A DNA stretch of 64,000 nucleotides from Candidatus Eiseniibacteriota bacterium (GTDB lineage: Bacteria > Eisenbacteria > RBG-16-71-46 > CAIMUX01): contig JACKCR010000008.1 of assembly GCA_020633975.1 (NCBI GenBank), forward strand, positions 62,001 through 126,000. The letters run 5' to 3'. How positions within the stretch are numbered: the stretch's first letter is position 1; the number at the start of each line of letters is the position of its first letter. The notes beneath the pieces are model-generated. The model was not told where the DNA came from. It was given only the letters and a program-made list of their open reading frames with translations, and did not search any database. This document shows positions 1 to 9,583 of the stretch, in pieces. Made by a program: the position numbers and the translations under genes.

Positions 1-2175
1 GAGCTTGGCCCACTCCGCCGCCTGGATTCCCTGGATCCACTTGACCGCCGACTCCACGGCGACGAGCACACCGCCACCCTCGACCCACTTCCGAATGGTC
101 GCGACGTCGTCCTCGGACCACCGACTGTAGTCTCCGCTCGTCAGGATCAGATGCGTGTAGCCGGAGAGAGCTCCCGGAATAGCCGTGAGGTTGGCGCGCG
201 TCACACGGATGCCATAGCGTGCATCGAGGAGATGCCAGATCGCGCCTGTCTCGTAGGACGACGTCCCCGGTCCCGCGGCGAGAAGGACCTTCGGACGCTC
301 GATCGAGCGAAGACTCGGACTACCGAGATCCAGTCCGACATTCGCATGTCCCGACGTGATGACGTGTACGTCGATCCCGTCCTCCGTCGCCACCTTCCGG
401 AGGGTCGGCTCGAGAGACGAGCCTCGCTGCATCCCTGGCGATCCCGACGAACCGCGTTGGATTCCCAACGGCACCAGCACCGATCCCCGACCCAAGACGA
501 CGTCGCCTTGGGTTGTCGACACCGACGTAGGTCGCGTTACGATTCGCACTCGTGCTCCCGCATCCAAGAGTCGCGAAAGCGCACGCGGAGCCCAGTACCG
601 ATCCCACGAGAACGCGTAGGCCACCGCGTCCGGATGTTGCAGGTCTGCGAGGCTCCCACTCGAAGCCCCGAGCGACTCGATCACAGGCCCAAGCCCCTTC
701 CCCGGTGTGGATCCGAGTTCGATGGAGTCGAGGCCGAACGCAAGTGGAAGGCTCCACGCCGACACGTCGTAGAAGAGGCTGTCCGTGAACGTGGTGTTCC
801 GATCCATCATTCCATGAATGAGACGTGATTGCCGTTGGGCGTAGGGGACGAAGAACGCACTCCCTGGTTCGAAGACTCGCCCACCCCGTTCCATCCGCTC
901 AGTCAGCCCCTTCGCCTCGACGCCATGGATGCGCAGGAGTTCGACGAGCTGCCCCGCTCGCTGCGGATCGAATCGATCTCCGATGAGCCACCCACCGCTT
1001 CCCTTCGACTCCTTCCACGCGTCCTCGTAGAACCGCTTCTGGTAGTCCAGGAGTTCGTCGCGCAGATCGACACTCGCCGCCACGGTAGAGAAGGAAGTCG
1101 TCACTTGGTTTCGGATCGTGAACGAGAACTCGAGCTCTCCGTTGACGGTGGACTGACGATTCCCTCTCGAACTCGCTTGCTCGAACAGGATACCCACGGC
1201 GCCCTGGACGTCCGGGTAGGTCGAGCCCTTGCCGTAGTAGAAGTCGTCGAAACTCTCCTGGCTGTAGTAGAGGGAGCCGATCTCGTCGAGAGCCTCTCGG
1301 TGATAGTCCGCGATCCGATCCGTCAGCCGGACGTTCTCTTCCGGAGTCCGGGGGTTTCGACGACTCGGCACCCCGGGCTGGAAGAAGTAGGTCCCGTTGG
1401 ATCCCATCTCATGGAAGTCGGCGAGGACGTTCGGACGCCACGACTGGAACACGGAGAGACGGGCCCGTGACTCCGGATGCATGGCGGGAAGCCAGTCGCG
1501 GTTGAGGTCGAAGTGATAGTGGTTCGTACGCCCGCCCGGCCAGTCTTCGTCGTGCTCACGATCCTTCGGGTCTGGGTTCGGATGCAGGCTCCGGTTCGTG
1601 TTCGTCCAATGAGCGAATCTAGCCAGACCATCCGGATTCATCATCGGATCCAAGATGATGATCGCGTTCTCGAGCCAGCGCTCCGTCTCCTCGTCTTCCG
1701 CAGACGCCAGCTGATAGAGGACGAGTGGCGCCGCGTTGCTTCCCGACGACTCGTTCCCGTGAATGCTGTATCCGAGATACACGACGACAGGATCGTTGGA
1801 CTCCGGCTCGCGAAACACACCAGGCTCGCTCATCGACGCATGCGCCGTCCGAATCTCCTCGAGCCGGGCCAGGTTCTCCGGCGTCGACACGTACGCAGCG
1901 AGAAGAGGACGCCCTTCGTAGGTCCGACCCGTCCGAACCACCTGCACACGATCACTCGCGGCATCGACCGCGTCGACGTAGGCGACGATCTGGTCGGGGC
2001 GAAGGTGCCACTCCCCGATCTCGGCGCCGAGGAAGCTCTCCGGATCGGGCACCGCGGAGATGCGAGGGACGTCGGAAAGGTAGTAGGAGATCGGCGCCGC
2101 GTCGGCAGGCGTCCGGCCGCTGCACAGGAACATCGCGCATAGGAACAGCGCGCAAAGACCCAGCACGAGGCGCAC
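1..2175 (-). CDS. M14-family zinc carboxypeptidase, secreted (3' end outside window)
   Basis: The frame stays open from about 2175 to base 1, so the C-terminus is missing. It starts with a hydrophobic signal (VRLVLGLCALFLCAMFLC), followed by an M14 peptidase domain. The zinc motif HxxE appears as GYSIHGNESSG near residue 137, and later come DPMMNPDG and HFDLNRDWLP, both typical of large M14 carboxypeptidases. Beyond about residue 480 the protein continues into a region resembling the glutamine-amidotransferase-like tail of this subfamily (LLAAGPGTSSYETG, ILTSGDYSRW). It probably hydrolyses peptides outside the cytoplasmic membrane. The GTG start is chosen because it gives a compact signal peptide; no good Shine-Dalgarno is visible. 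The long plus-strand ORFs over this interval are antisense shadows. Confidence 0.8.
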   Translation of the reverse strand, partial: MRLVLGLCALFLCAMFLCSGRTPADAAPISYYLSDVPRISAVPDPESFLGAEIGEWHLRPDQIVAYVDAVDAASDRVQVVRTGRTYEGRPLLAAYVSTPENLARLEEIRTAHASMSEPGVFREPESNDPVVVYLGYSIHGNESSGSNAAPLVLYQLASAEDEETERWLENAIIILDPMMNPDGLARFAHWTNTNRSLHPNPDPKDREHDEDWPGGRTNHYHFDLNRDWLPAMHPESRARLSVFQSWRPNVLADFHEMGSNGTYFFQPGVPSRRNPRTPEENVRLTDRIADYHREALDEIGSLYYSQESFDDFYYGKGSTYPDVQGAVGILFEQASSRGNRQSTVNGELEFSFTIRNQVTTSFSTVAASVDLRDELLDYQKRFYEDAWKESKGSGGWLIGDRFDPQRAGQLVELLRIHGVEAKGLTERMERGGRVFEPGSAFFVPYAQRQSRLIHGMMDRNTTFTDSLFYDVSAWSLPLAFGLDSIELGSTPGKGLGPVIESLGASSGSLADLQHPDAVAYAFSWDRYWAPRALSRLLDAGARVRIVTRPTSVSTTQGDVVLGRGSVLVPLGIQRGSSGSPGMQRGSSLEPTLRKVATEDGIDVHVITSGHANVGLDLGSPSLRSIERPKVLLAAGPGTSSYETGAIWHLLDARYGIRVTRANLTAIPGALSGYTHLILTSGDYSRWSEDDVATIRKWVEGGGVLVAVESAVKWIQGIQAAEWAKL

Positions 2176-2347
2176 GCGGCCAATGCGAACCGGCTGACAT
2201 CGCCGTCCACGAGGACTGGCTCCCGCGGCTCCACCTCTCGCTCGGGCGGGCCTCAGGCCAAGACGCCGCTGGCTTCCGTCGGGATTGCGTCTGCGCTCGA
2301 TTCCGCTTCTATATAGATGTTCGTACATGCCACCGAGTCTAGCCGAC

Positions 2348-4759
2348 TCAGTTGCTGCTGTCCGCCAACACCTCGAGCAACGCGGGGAAGCGGGGGCTCT
2401 TCCGCACCGGAGCGAGATCCGGGTCGCGGCTGATCTGGACCGCGTCGGTGTACCCGCGGCGAACCGCGCGTTGGAGCTCGTCGAGAGCCTCGTCCACCCT
2501 CCCCTGGCGGGATAGAGCGCAGGCCTTGTTGTAGTAGACGACGGCATCTGCCTGCCCGGTTCGGATCAGCTCTTCCGCCAACTCGAGGGCCCGGTCGAGC
2601 TCGTTCGCATCCAGGTAGATCCCGATCAGATGGCTGCGGACGTAGACATCCTGCCGCAGTGTTCCGAGCGCAGCCTCGAACTCTCGGCGCGCTCCCGCGA
2701 CGTCACCCCTCGCCCCGGCGACGGATCCCGCCGCGCGACGCCGCATCGCCTCCATCGTGGGCGTGGAGCCTCGGAAGCGGAGCGCCCGATCCGCCTCGCC
2801 CAAGAGACGCAGATCGATCGCAACCTCGGCCAGACGGAGCCGACGCCGTTCGTCCGAAGGATCGGCCGCGACCGCATCCCGCGCTTCGATGTAGCTACTG
2901 ACCTTGTCGGACAGGTTCGAGAAGTTGTTCGCGTCCCCTCCGACGTCGTCTGCGAGCTTGCGAAGCGTGAGGAGCGCATCTTCCGCCCGTCCCATGTGGA
3001 GAAGGGAGAGAGCGATGCCCTGCCTCGCATCGTTGCCGTAGGTGGGATCGTCCCCGATCTTCTCGTACTCGGCGATCGCCTCTTCGTACCGGCCGAGCGC
3101 GTCCAGCCCCTCGGCCAGGAGGTTTCGGCAGGTCGCGCTGTTCGGAGCGAGCAGCGTCGCTTCCACGTACTGATCCCTCGCCTCTTCCAGCCGGCCGAGT
3201 CGGGTGAGCGCCTTCCCCAGGTTCATCCGCGCGATCAGGTTCTCCGGATGCTGCTCGATCACGCGTCCGAGCCGCTCCACCGACTCCTCGTACTTCTGCT
3301 CCGTGAGCGCGATGATCCCCTGATCGAAGTCGTCGATGAACGGGATCATCTCCTTGGGATCGGGAAGGTTGAACTCCCCATCCTTGGCCAACTCGACCTC
3401 GACGCCAGCACCGCCCAGGTATCCCAGACTCTGGAGACGTTCGAGCTCTTCTCCGGAGATCGCCTGGACTTCCGACTCCGTCATCCCCGCTTCGCCCCGC
3501 AGATCGCGGATCCGATCGTTGTAGGCCACGGCCGTGTCCGGATAGGACGCGATGAGATTCGTCGCCTCCGCAGGATCCCTGCGTACGTGGTACAGCTCGG
3601 ACTCAGGTGCGTGGATGTACTTCCAACGATCGGACCTCAGAGCGAAGATCTGGCTGTGGTGGAAGTTGTAGGCCGGGAAGTAGGTCTCGGCGTAGGCGTA
3701 GCTACGGGGCGCCTCTTCCTTCCCTTCCACGAACGGCATGAGGTCGTGCCCGTCGAGTCCATCCGGAACCGGCTGCCCCGCGAGCGCGAGCAAGGTCGGC
3801 ATGACGTCTTCGGTCGAGACGACCGGAGAGAACCGCTGCCCACGACCTCGCCCCTTGTCGTCGACCACGATGAACGGAACGTGGATCGTGTCGTCATAGA
3901 GGAAGACGCCGTGCTGCGGCTCGCCATGCCCGCCCAAGCCTTCTCCATGGTCACCCACCAACAAGACCGACGTGTTCTCGAGCAGCCCTTCGGACCGCGC
4001 CCGACGGAAGAAGTCACCGAGAGACTTGTCCATCCCGGCGACCTCCTGGTCGTACGGATCGAGGTGGTCCATGCTCGCGAACGGCTCCGGCGGAATCCAC
4101 GGCAGGTGCGGATCGTAAAGGTGGAGCCAGAGGAAGTAGGGACGCGACCGGTCGAGACTCTCCATCCACGCCATCGCGTGACGCGTCGTGATCGGGGCAG
4201 AGCGCTCGACCACTACCTGGTCATCGTAGGTGGTGAACCCTTGGGCGGTTCCGTACTCGTGTTCCAACACGTAGGCGCTCACGAACGCACCCGTCTGGTA
4301 GTTCGCGGCGAGAAGACGCTCCGCGACGGTCTCGAACTCCGGTCCGAGTTTGAAGATCCCGTTGTCGCGCACTCCATGCTTCAAGGGCGAGAGCCCCGTG
4401 AGGATGGTGGAGTGCGACGGGAGGGTCACGGGAGTCGTACAGATCGCCCACTCGAACGTCGCTCCCGCCGTGGAGAGACTATCGAGCGTGGGCGTGACGG
4501 CGAGTTCGTGCCCATAGCAACCGAGGTGGTCGGCGCGGGTCGTGTCCAGCGTCACGAGGATGACGTTGCGGGGCGCCTCGGGGGCAGGGGAACCACAGCC
4601 GACTGCGTACAGCAGGAGTGACCCAAGCAAGACCGCCGCTCCGGCTCCAGTGCCGGTCCCCACAGCGGATCCGCGACCATGACGCGCGAACCATCGCCAC
4701 GCCATCGCCATCTCGCTCGACCGGGAAGGCCTACGTACCACACCACCTCGCCCGCTCAT
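2348..4759 (-). CDS. Sulfatase/alkaline-phosphatase-fold lipoprotein with C-terminal TPR repeats
   Basis: About 803 residues. An N-terminal membrane segment with a lipobox-like LLYAVGC is followed by a sulfatase-fold domain (about residues 60-440): NVILVTLDTTRADHLGCYG with the metal-binding Asp, and LLVGDHGEGLGGHG. The formylglycine motif CxPxR is replaced by TLPSHSTILTG, so the nucleophile position holds Thr, as in phospho-transferring relatives; true sulfatase activity is doubtful. The second half is a series of TPR units (EEARDQYVEATLLAPNSA, for example) ending in a YNKACALSRQG-type repeat. The start overlaps the upstream foldase stop by 4 nt (ATGA), which fixes it and suggests translational coupling. 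An internal ATG 16 codons later is possible. Confidence 0.85.
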   Translation of the reverse strand: MSGRGGVVRRPSRSSEMAMAWRWFARHGRGSAVGTGTGAGAAVLLGSLLLYAVGCGSPAPEAPRNVILVTLDTTRADHLGCYGHELAVTPTLDSLSTAGATFEWAICTTPVTLPSHSTILTGLSPLKHGVRDNGIFKLGPEFETVAERLLAANYQTGAFVSAYVLEHEYGTAQGFTTYDDQVVVERSAPITTRHAMAWMESLDRSRPYFLWLHLYDPHLPWIPPEPFASMDHLDPYDQEVAGMDKSLGDFFRRARSEGLLENTSVLLVGDHGEGLGGHGEPQHGVFLYDDTIHVPFIVVDDKGRGRGQRFSPVVSTEDVMPTLLALAGQPVPDGLDGHDLMPFVEGKEEAPRSYAYAETYFPAYNFHHSQIFALRSDRWKYIHAPESELYHVRRDPAEATNLIASYPDTAVAYNDRIRDLRGEAGMTESEVQAISGEELERLQSLGYLGGAGVEVELAKDGEFNLPDPKEMIPFIDDFDQGIIALTEQKYEESVERLGRVIEQHPENLIARMNLGKALTRLGRLEEARDQYVEATLLAPNSATCRNLLAEGLDALGRYEEAIAEYEKIGDDPTYGNDARQGIALSLLHMGRAEDALLTLRKLADDVGGDANNFSNLSDKVSSYIEARDAVAADPSDERRRLRLAEVAIDLRLLGEADRALRFRGSTPTMEAMRRRAAGSVAGARGDVAGARREFEAALGTLRQDVYVRSHLIGIYLDANELDRALELAEELIRTGQADAVVYYNKACALSRQGRVDEALDELQRAVRRGYTDAVQISRDPDLAPVRKSPRFPALLEVLADSSN

Positions 4760-6660
4760 GAAGGGCTCGATGCGGACTTCGCGTCGGCCGGAGAGAGCAC
4801 GGTGAGGCGCTCTGGGAAGACCTCGATTCCGCGCCGCTTCATCGCGTCCTCGAGGATCGCCCCGATCTTCTCGTCGACCTTCTGCTCCCGCACGCGTGCC
4901 TCCGCCATCGGGAGACCCACCTCCTTCGGGTACGGCTTCGTGTGCCGACGGTAGTTGCATCGCACGATCGCGAACCCCTCGTCATCGATCGGCAGCACGT
5001 CGGTCAGATCCCCCGTCTCGAGCCCCTTCGCGATCTCCACCAGCGGCGCGAGGAACTCGTTCCGGAGTGGCATCTCCAGCTCGATCATCCCGGTGTCGCG
5101 CCGATACACGACGGTCGAGTCCTGCTCCGATAGGTCACGCGCCTCGTTCTTCCAGTCGAAGTAGTTCATGCCCTTGGTGCGCTCGGCGAAGGACTCGGCC
5201 TTCTCCCGGTCTCCGGGAGCAAAGGCGACGTAACCGAACGCTACCCTCTCACCACTCCGGTAGACTTCCGGACGCGCCTCCAGCTCTGCGAGAGCTTCGT
5301 CCGGTGTGACGACCACGCCCTTCGATGCGACACGGTCGAAGTAGTCGTCCAGATACGCCTCGTCCGTGGACTTCTCCACGAACCTCTGGTACTCAGGACG
5401 CTTGTCGATGCCGCGACGCTCCGCTTCCTTGCGAAGGAAGTACTGACGGACCCGCATCCGGATCTCGTTCGAACGCGACTCCCGATCCGAGCCCGACGGC
5501 CAGTTGAGGGTGTTCGTCGCGTTGAGCTCTTCCATGAAGTCGTAAGCCGTACCCGTATCTCCATAGAAGGTGTAGATCGGAAGGTCCCGCGCCTCGGGTG
5601 GAAGCAACCAGGCGGGAGACTTCCAACTCATGTAGACGTTCGCGTTGGCCCGCGGCTGCTCTTTGCTCATCGAATCCCAGTACGCGTTGAAGCACTGGTT
5701 GATGACCGGGAAGTTCTGCGGAAACGTGTCGAACCCGGAATCGGCCGAGAGCCTGTCGCGGCTCGCCTCCACGGAGTCTCCGTAACAGAGGAAGCGGATC
5801 ACCGTGTCGACTCGTCGGGTTTGCTTCGGGTCCAGCTCGATGTCCCGCTCGTCCATGATCTGAACGATCCACACACCCTTGGTGGTTCGAGTCGGCGGGA
5901 TGATGTCCCCCGGCTGCCGGCCCGACAGAAACAGCTCGGTCACCATCTCGAACGGAACTTTGTCTGCAGTGACCCAACCCGTATCGAAGTTCGTCCGGAT
6001 CTCGTCCGTGTGGAGACCGTACTGCTGGTAGGCCTCGTCGAACGGCATCCCATCGAGGAGTGCCTCGTAGCAGATCTGTGCGACCTCTTCGTTCGTGGGA
6101 ACGATCCGGTGGAGCCGCATCTCCTTGCCGAGTTGCGCCCGCACCTTTGCGAGGTCCTCGTCGGACACCTTCTTCCCGCCCATCAGCTCCTGGAACATCT
6201 GGTTCACCAGGAACTCCTCGGTCTCGACTCGGATACGCCGACTCGCAGGCCAAGCCAGTTCCGGAATCTCGGACTTGGCCACCTCCACCAAGACGTCGTT
6301 GTTCACGACATTGCGGAGGAAGAGCTTCCGTTCGTCGAGAGAGGCTGTCTCATACGGATAGTCTGGGTAGACCTCGTTGAACCGGGCCGCAAGATCCCGC
6401 TCGGTCAACTCCCAGCCGTCCTTTGATTTGGCAAGAACGTTCGGTCCGGTATCGTCGCCGCAACCGACGGGGCCGGAAACCATTAGGAGAGAGGCCGTTA
6501 CGATGGCACAGCACCATGCGGCGCCGCGTCCCAGCAGGTTTGTGGATCTGGCAGGCGTGCCCTCGGCCGAGAGCAGATCGTCTCGCAAGCGTGCGCTCCT
6601 TCGTTTCGGACCGGGCACGAGTGGATCGACAAATGGGGCGATCCAATTAAGAGCATACAT
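4756..6660 (-). CDS. PpiC/SurA-like peptidyl-prolyl isomerase lipoprotein
   Basis: About 634 residues. A lipobox-like SGPVGCGDD follows a hydrophobic stretch near residue 60. The body has the N-terminal helical SurA-like segment (ERDLAARFNEVYPDYPYE) and a parvulin-like rotamase region (EEVAQICYEALLDGMPFDEAY, then GDIIPPTRTTKGVWIVQI). A second half with repeated charged helices ends in FAIVRCNYRRHTKPYPKEVG. It is likely a periplasmic foldase or chaperone for exported proteins. It is the first gene of an apparent operon with the sulfatase-fold protein. A TTGACT/TGTAAC promoter-like pair lies directly upstream (6696-6669), which would leave almost no leader, so the true start may be further in. 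Confidence 0.78.
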   Translation of the reverse strand: MYALNWIAPFVDPLVPGPKRRSARLRDDLLSAEGTPARSTNLLGRGAAWCCAIVTASLLMVSGPVGCGDDTGPNVLAKSKDGWELTERDLAARFNEVYPDYPYETASLDERKLFLRNVVNNDVLVEVAKSEIPELAWPASRRIRVETEEFLVNQMFQELMGGKKVSDEDLAKVRAQLGKEMRLHRIVPTNEEVAQICYEALLDGMPFDEAYQQYGLHTDEIRTNFDTGWVTADKVPFEMVTELFLSGRQPGDIIPPTRTTKGVWIVQIMDERDIELDPKQTRRVDTVIRFLCYGDSVEASRDRLSADSGFDTFPQNFPVINQCFNAYWDSMSKEQPRANANVYMSWKSPAWLLPPEARDLPIYTFYGDTGTAYDFMEELNATNTLNWPSGSDRESRSNEIRMRVRQYFLRKEAERRGIDKRPEYQRFVEKSTDEAYLDDYFDRVASKGVVVTPDEALAELEARPEVYRSGERVAFGYVAFAPGDREKAESFAERTKGMNYFDWKNEARDLSEQDSTVVYRRDTGMIELEMPLRNEFLAPLVEIAKGLETGDLTDVLPIDDEGFAIVRCNYRRHTKPYPKEVGLPMAEARVREQKVDEKIGAILEDAMKRRGIEVFPERLTVLSPADAKSASSPS

Positions 6661-6799
6661 GGCAGCCAGTTACAGCGACAGTCTCAAAAGAGTCAACACT
6701 GGCACCAACCTAGCTACCGGCAACGACTTGGCAAGCCGCCACCCCGTTCCGTAACACTCTTCGATCCACCCACTTCCGATTTGTCCGAATATCGGCGTG

Positions 6800-6829
6800 T
6801 TGATCTTACACGAACCGCCAGAGTATACT
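6800..6829 (+). promoter_or_regulatory. Sigma-70-like promoter for the secreted protein gene at 6933
   Basis: TTGATC at 6800-6805 and TATACT at 6824-6829 are separated by 18 nt. Transcription would start near 6836, leaving a leader of about 97 nt. A GAGGAT ribosome-binding site stands 9 nt before the ATG. The hexamers match consensus well and the surrounding DNA is the most AT-rich of this end of the window. Confidence 0.55.
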
Positions 6830-6932
6830 CGGAAGTGCTCGATCGTGGGCGGTGTACGACACTCGGTCCTGCCGAGCTGCCGCACACTCTCCCATTCGGC
6901 ATTGAACGTTCCATCCTGAGGATGACTACAAC

Positions 6933-7580
6933 ATGAAGAAGATTGTTACCGCACTCGCCCTGACGGCGATCGTCGCCGGTTCCGTCAGCGCGCGTGAGTT
7001 CACTCCGTTCTCCGGAACGCCGGCGCCCGAGCCGGAGTCCGGCTCCGACGTCTGCCTCGAGTACGACGGCGGTTCCGCGTTCTTCGGTGGCTTCGGTAGC
7101 TACTACGGTTGGTCGCAGAACACCGTCGTGCACTTCGAAGCTCCGGCTGGTACCTGGACCCTCTCCGAGGCCCAGTACTACCTCTATGGTGGCGGCGCGG
7201 GTTCTCGTACGGCTGACGCCTACACGAACACGACCGGCCTCAGCAACGAGCCGACCGTCCCGACCCACAACTCGATCAGCTGGACCCCGTCCTTCGGCGC
7301 GGTTGGCTTCGAGTCCGTCGACATCTCCAGCTACGGCATCATGCTGAACGGTGGAGACCTCTTCGGTGTCGGTACGCACCTCCTTCCGGGTGACGGAATC
7401 TCCGTCTTCTACGCGTCTTCCGACGGTAACCCGGGCTACTCCTGGTCGAACTGGTATGGCATTTGGTACAACGATACCGCTGACTTCGATCTCGATGACG
7501 GTATCCGTGCCTGCCTGACGGGCGACGTGGTTCCGGTCGAAGAGAAGACCTGGGGCGGAATCAAGAGCCTCTACAAGTAA
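6933..7580 (+). CDS. Small secreted protein, Gly/Tyr/Trp-rich, unknown function
   Basis: 215 residues. It has a textbook signal peptide (MKKIVTALALTAIVAGSVSA) and a mature part rich in aromatic and small residues (YYLYGGGAGSRTADAY, YSWSNWYGIWYNDTADF), which suggests a beta-rich extracellular domain. There are only two Cys, in SDVCLEY and IRACLTG near the ends, so one disulfide is possible. The gene stands alone with its own promoter and a strong terminator. Codon use looks biased toward one preferred codon per residue (GGT, TCC, CTC), which fits high expression; I judged this by eye only. No family is recognised. Confidence 0.8.
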   Translation: MKKIVTALALTAIVAGSVSAREFTPFSGTPAPEPESGSDVCLEYDGGSAFFGGFGSYYGWSQNTVVHFEAPAGTWTLSEAQYYLYGGGAGSRTADAYTNTTGLSNEPTVPTHNSISWTPSFGAVGFESVDISSYGIMLNGGDLFGVGTHLLPGDGISVFYASSDGNPGYSWSNWYGIWYNDTADFDLDDGIRACLTGDVVPVEEKTWGGIKSLYK

Positions 7581-7633
7581 GACCAAGACATTTCGATCTC
7601 GTCATCTGCGGGGATGACGGGAGATGAAAGTCT

Positions 7634-7670
7634 GAAGCCGCCGGATTCCATGGATCCGGCGGCTTCTTCG
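7634..7670. terminator. Strong bidirectional hairpin terminator
   Basis: A perfect 13-bp inverted repeat (GAAGCCGCCGGAT at 7634-7646 and its complement at 7654-7666) encloses a 7-nt loop and is followed by TTCGTTC. It sits between the convergent genes ending at 7580 (+) and 7775 (-) and could serve both. Confidence 0.75.
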
Positions 7671-7774
7671 TTCATGGGCTCGCGATGAAGCTCTCGCTTG
7701 AAGATGAACTCGGAGACGCACCGCGAAGTAGGTGAGGCCCGCGTCGCATCCCGTTCGACATCGCGGTTCGCGCT

Positions 7775-9400
7775 TCACCGATCCGATCGCAGCTCGAGGA
7801 CCCAGATGTCCATCTCGTCCGGCCTTTGCCCTCGATGGAACACGATCCGACCGCCATCCCGTGACCACGCCGCACCACCTTCGTTGTCTGGCCCCGAGGT
7901 CAGCTGGGTCGAGACTCCGGTGGCTTGATCCCACAACCAGAGGTCACTGGATCGGTAGTAGACAATCCGCGTTCCATCTGGCGACCAGTCGAGCGGGACG
8001 CCTGCTTCCGGTCCGAACACCCGGGGGTCTCCGCCACCAGCAGGAACGACCCACGACTTGCCGTTTGCACCAAACAGAACCTCTGCGCCGTCAGGAGACC
8101 AGCGCGGCCTCCCGTAGACTCCGACCGTTCGGTCCAGCAGGAGGCGCGGGATCCCATCTTCAACCGAGGCGGTATACACCTCTCCTCGCAGCTCCGGGTC
8201 CTCGAAGACCGATACCGTGAACACGACTTCCTGGCCACTCGGTGACCACGAGACGTTGCGGATGGCCGTTCCGCCAGTCGAGACGATCTGCGTGCGAGAA
8301 CTCCCCGGCGTGGGCGATCTCACTTCGATCACATACTCACCACGCGGATTGTCTGGAATGAAACGATCGGAGACGTAGGCAATGAGGCTTCCGTCCGGGG
8401 ACCACGCGGGACTCCGGCCACGGACATCGTCGAAGATCTGAACTCCTCCTCCGTTGGCGGACATGACCGCGACGCGGGTGGGGTCCCCGCGCAGGAAGTA
8501 CGTGTACGCGATCCTGTCTCCGGTCGGACTCCAGTCCGGGTCGAACGCGCCCTCGTTCGCCTGGCTCCGCGTGAGCCGCACCAGGCTCGTGGTCGTGACC
8601 GATACGATGTTCGACAGATCCGACCAGTTCGGAGTCTGGACAACCGATCGCAACGCAAACTCATACTGAGTTCCGGAGGAGAGACCCGTCACCACGACGG
8701 ACTGCGCCTCGCCAGGTGCACCGGGCAGCGGCAGGTCTGGAACCACAGCCGCACTGTCCCAGGTGGCGGGTGATAGAGCCTCCGTCGAGTACCGAAGGTC
8801 ATAGCGCTCGGCCGCCGCCCCCTCGGACGCCCGCGGTGCGGTCCAAACCAGGCGTGCGCTCCGGTCCCCGACCTCGGCAATCGCCAGATCCGTGACGGGT
8901 TCGGGAGCCTCGATTCCATCCACTTCGACGGACACGACATTCGACACCGGGGACCAGTTCCGCGCATCGTCAACGGTACGAACGGCGAAGTACCAGACAC
9001 CGAGCGCGCGTCCGCCGACGACGGTGGATTGCGCTCCTCCCGGTTCCGGCGGCCTGCCCGCGCGCAGTAGCTCCGCCGAGCTCCAGTTCTCGGCATCGAT
9101 CGGTGCTCGGGAGCCACGCAGCTCAAACCCCTCGGCGCGCCCCTCCCTTCCATCGTCGCCCACCGCGGTCCAGCCAAGCCGGACGGTCGCAAGACTGTCG
9201 GCCACCGCCTCGAGATCGGTCACCGCCGCAGGTGGACGATGGTCTCCGGGCGCAGTCGCGGGATCATCGGAGCACGATAGGGAGAGGAACAGCAGAAGGA
9301 CGAGTACACCGGAGCAGATGGAGGCGCGACGCACCCACTCGAGACGACGGAAGAGGACACACACGAGAGGACGGCACGGAGGCAAAAGAGGGTGGCTCAC
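7775..9400 (-). CDS. Lipoprotein with two FN3 domains and a TolB-like beta-propeller
   Basis: About 541 residues from the GTG at 9400, which has GGAGGTG 6 nt upstream. A hydrophobic segment ends in the lipobox LFLSLSC. Two fibronectin type III-like units follow (PPAAVTDLEAVADSLATVRL and PEPVTDLAIAEVGDRSARLV), each closing with a variant of NWSxxSNxVSV. The C-terminal half has WD40-like PD40 repeats (WSPTGDRIAY, WSPDGSLIAYVSDR, WSPDGAEVLFG, WSPDGTRIVYYRS, WSRDGGRIVFHRG). It is probably an envelope-anchored binding or scaffold protein. It faces the 6933 gene across a shared terminator. An in-frame ATG at 9463 is the alternative start. Confidence 0.82.
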   Translation of the reverse strand: MSHPLLPPCRPLVCVLFRRLEWVRRASICSGVLVLLLFLSLSCSDDPATAPGDHRPPAAVTDLEAVADSLATVRLGWTAVGDDGREGRAEGFELRGSRAPIDAENWSSAELLRAGRPPEPGGAQSTVVGGRALGVWYFAVRTVDDARNWSPVSNVVSVEVDGIEAPEPVTDLAIAEVGDRSARLVWTAPRASEGAAAERYDLRYSTEALSPATWDSAAVVPDLPLPGAPGEAQSVVVTGLSSGTQYEFALRSVVQTPNWSDLSNIVSVTTTSLVRLTRSQANEGAFDPDWSPTGDRIAYTYFLRGDPTRVAVMSANGGGVQIFDDVRGRSPAWSPDGSLIAYVSDRFIPDNPRGEYVIEVRSPTPGSSRTQIVSTGGTAIRNVSWSPSGQEVVFTVSVFEDPELRGEVYTASVEDGIPRLLLDRTVGVYGRPRWSPDGAEVLFGANGKSWVVPAGGGDPRVFGPEAGVPLDWSPDGTRIVYYRSSDLWLWDQATGVSTQLTSGPDNEGGAAWSRDGGRIVFHRGQRPDEMDIWVLELRSDR

Positions 9401-9583
9401 GAGCAACACCTCCGATCTTGCCAACCCCACGACAGGATGCGCCTGGAGGCTGAGTAGGGTCAAGTAGGAGAGTCGACATCAAGCAGACCCAGACCCTTCC
9501 ACACGCAAGTTGGCGGGTACACAGGGTGTCGAACACCAGACTGGTCTGTGTAGATGAGAGACAGGGTCTGCGTACGCCGCGAG

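Noticed and set aside
829-2142. Two plus-strand ORFs at the left end
   Set aside because: They lie opposite the M14 carboxypeptidase, whose motifs (HGNE, DLNRDW) are clear on the minus strand.
2630-4621. 663-codon plus-strand ORF
   Set aside because: Antisense of the sulfatase/TPR gene, composition typical of a shadow frame.
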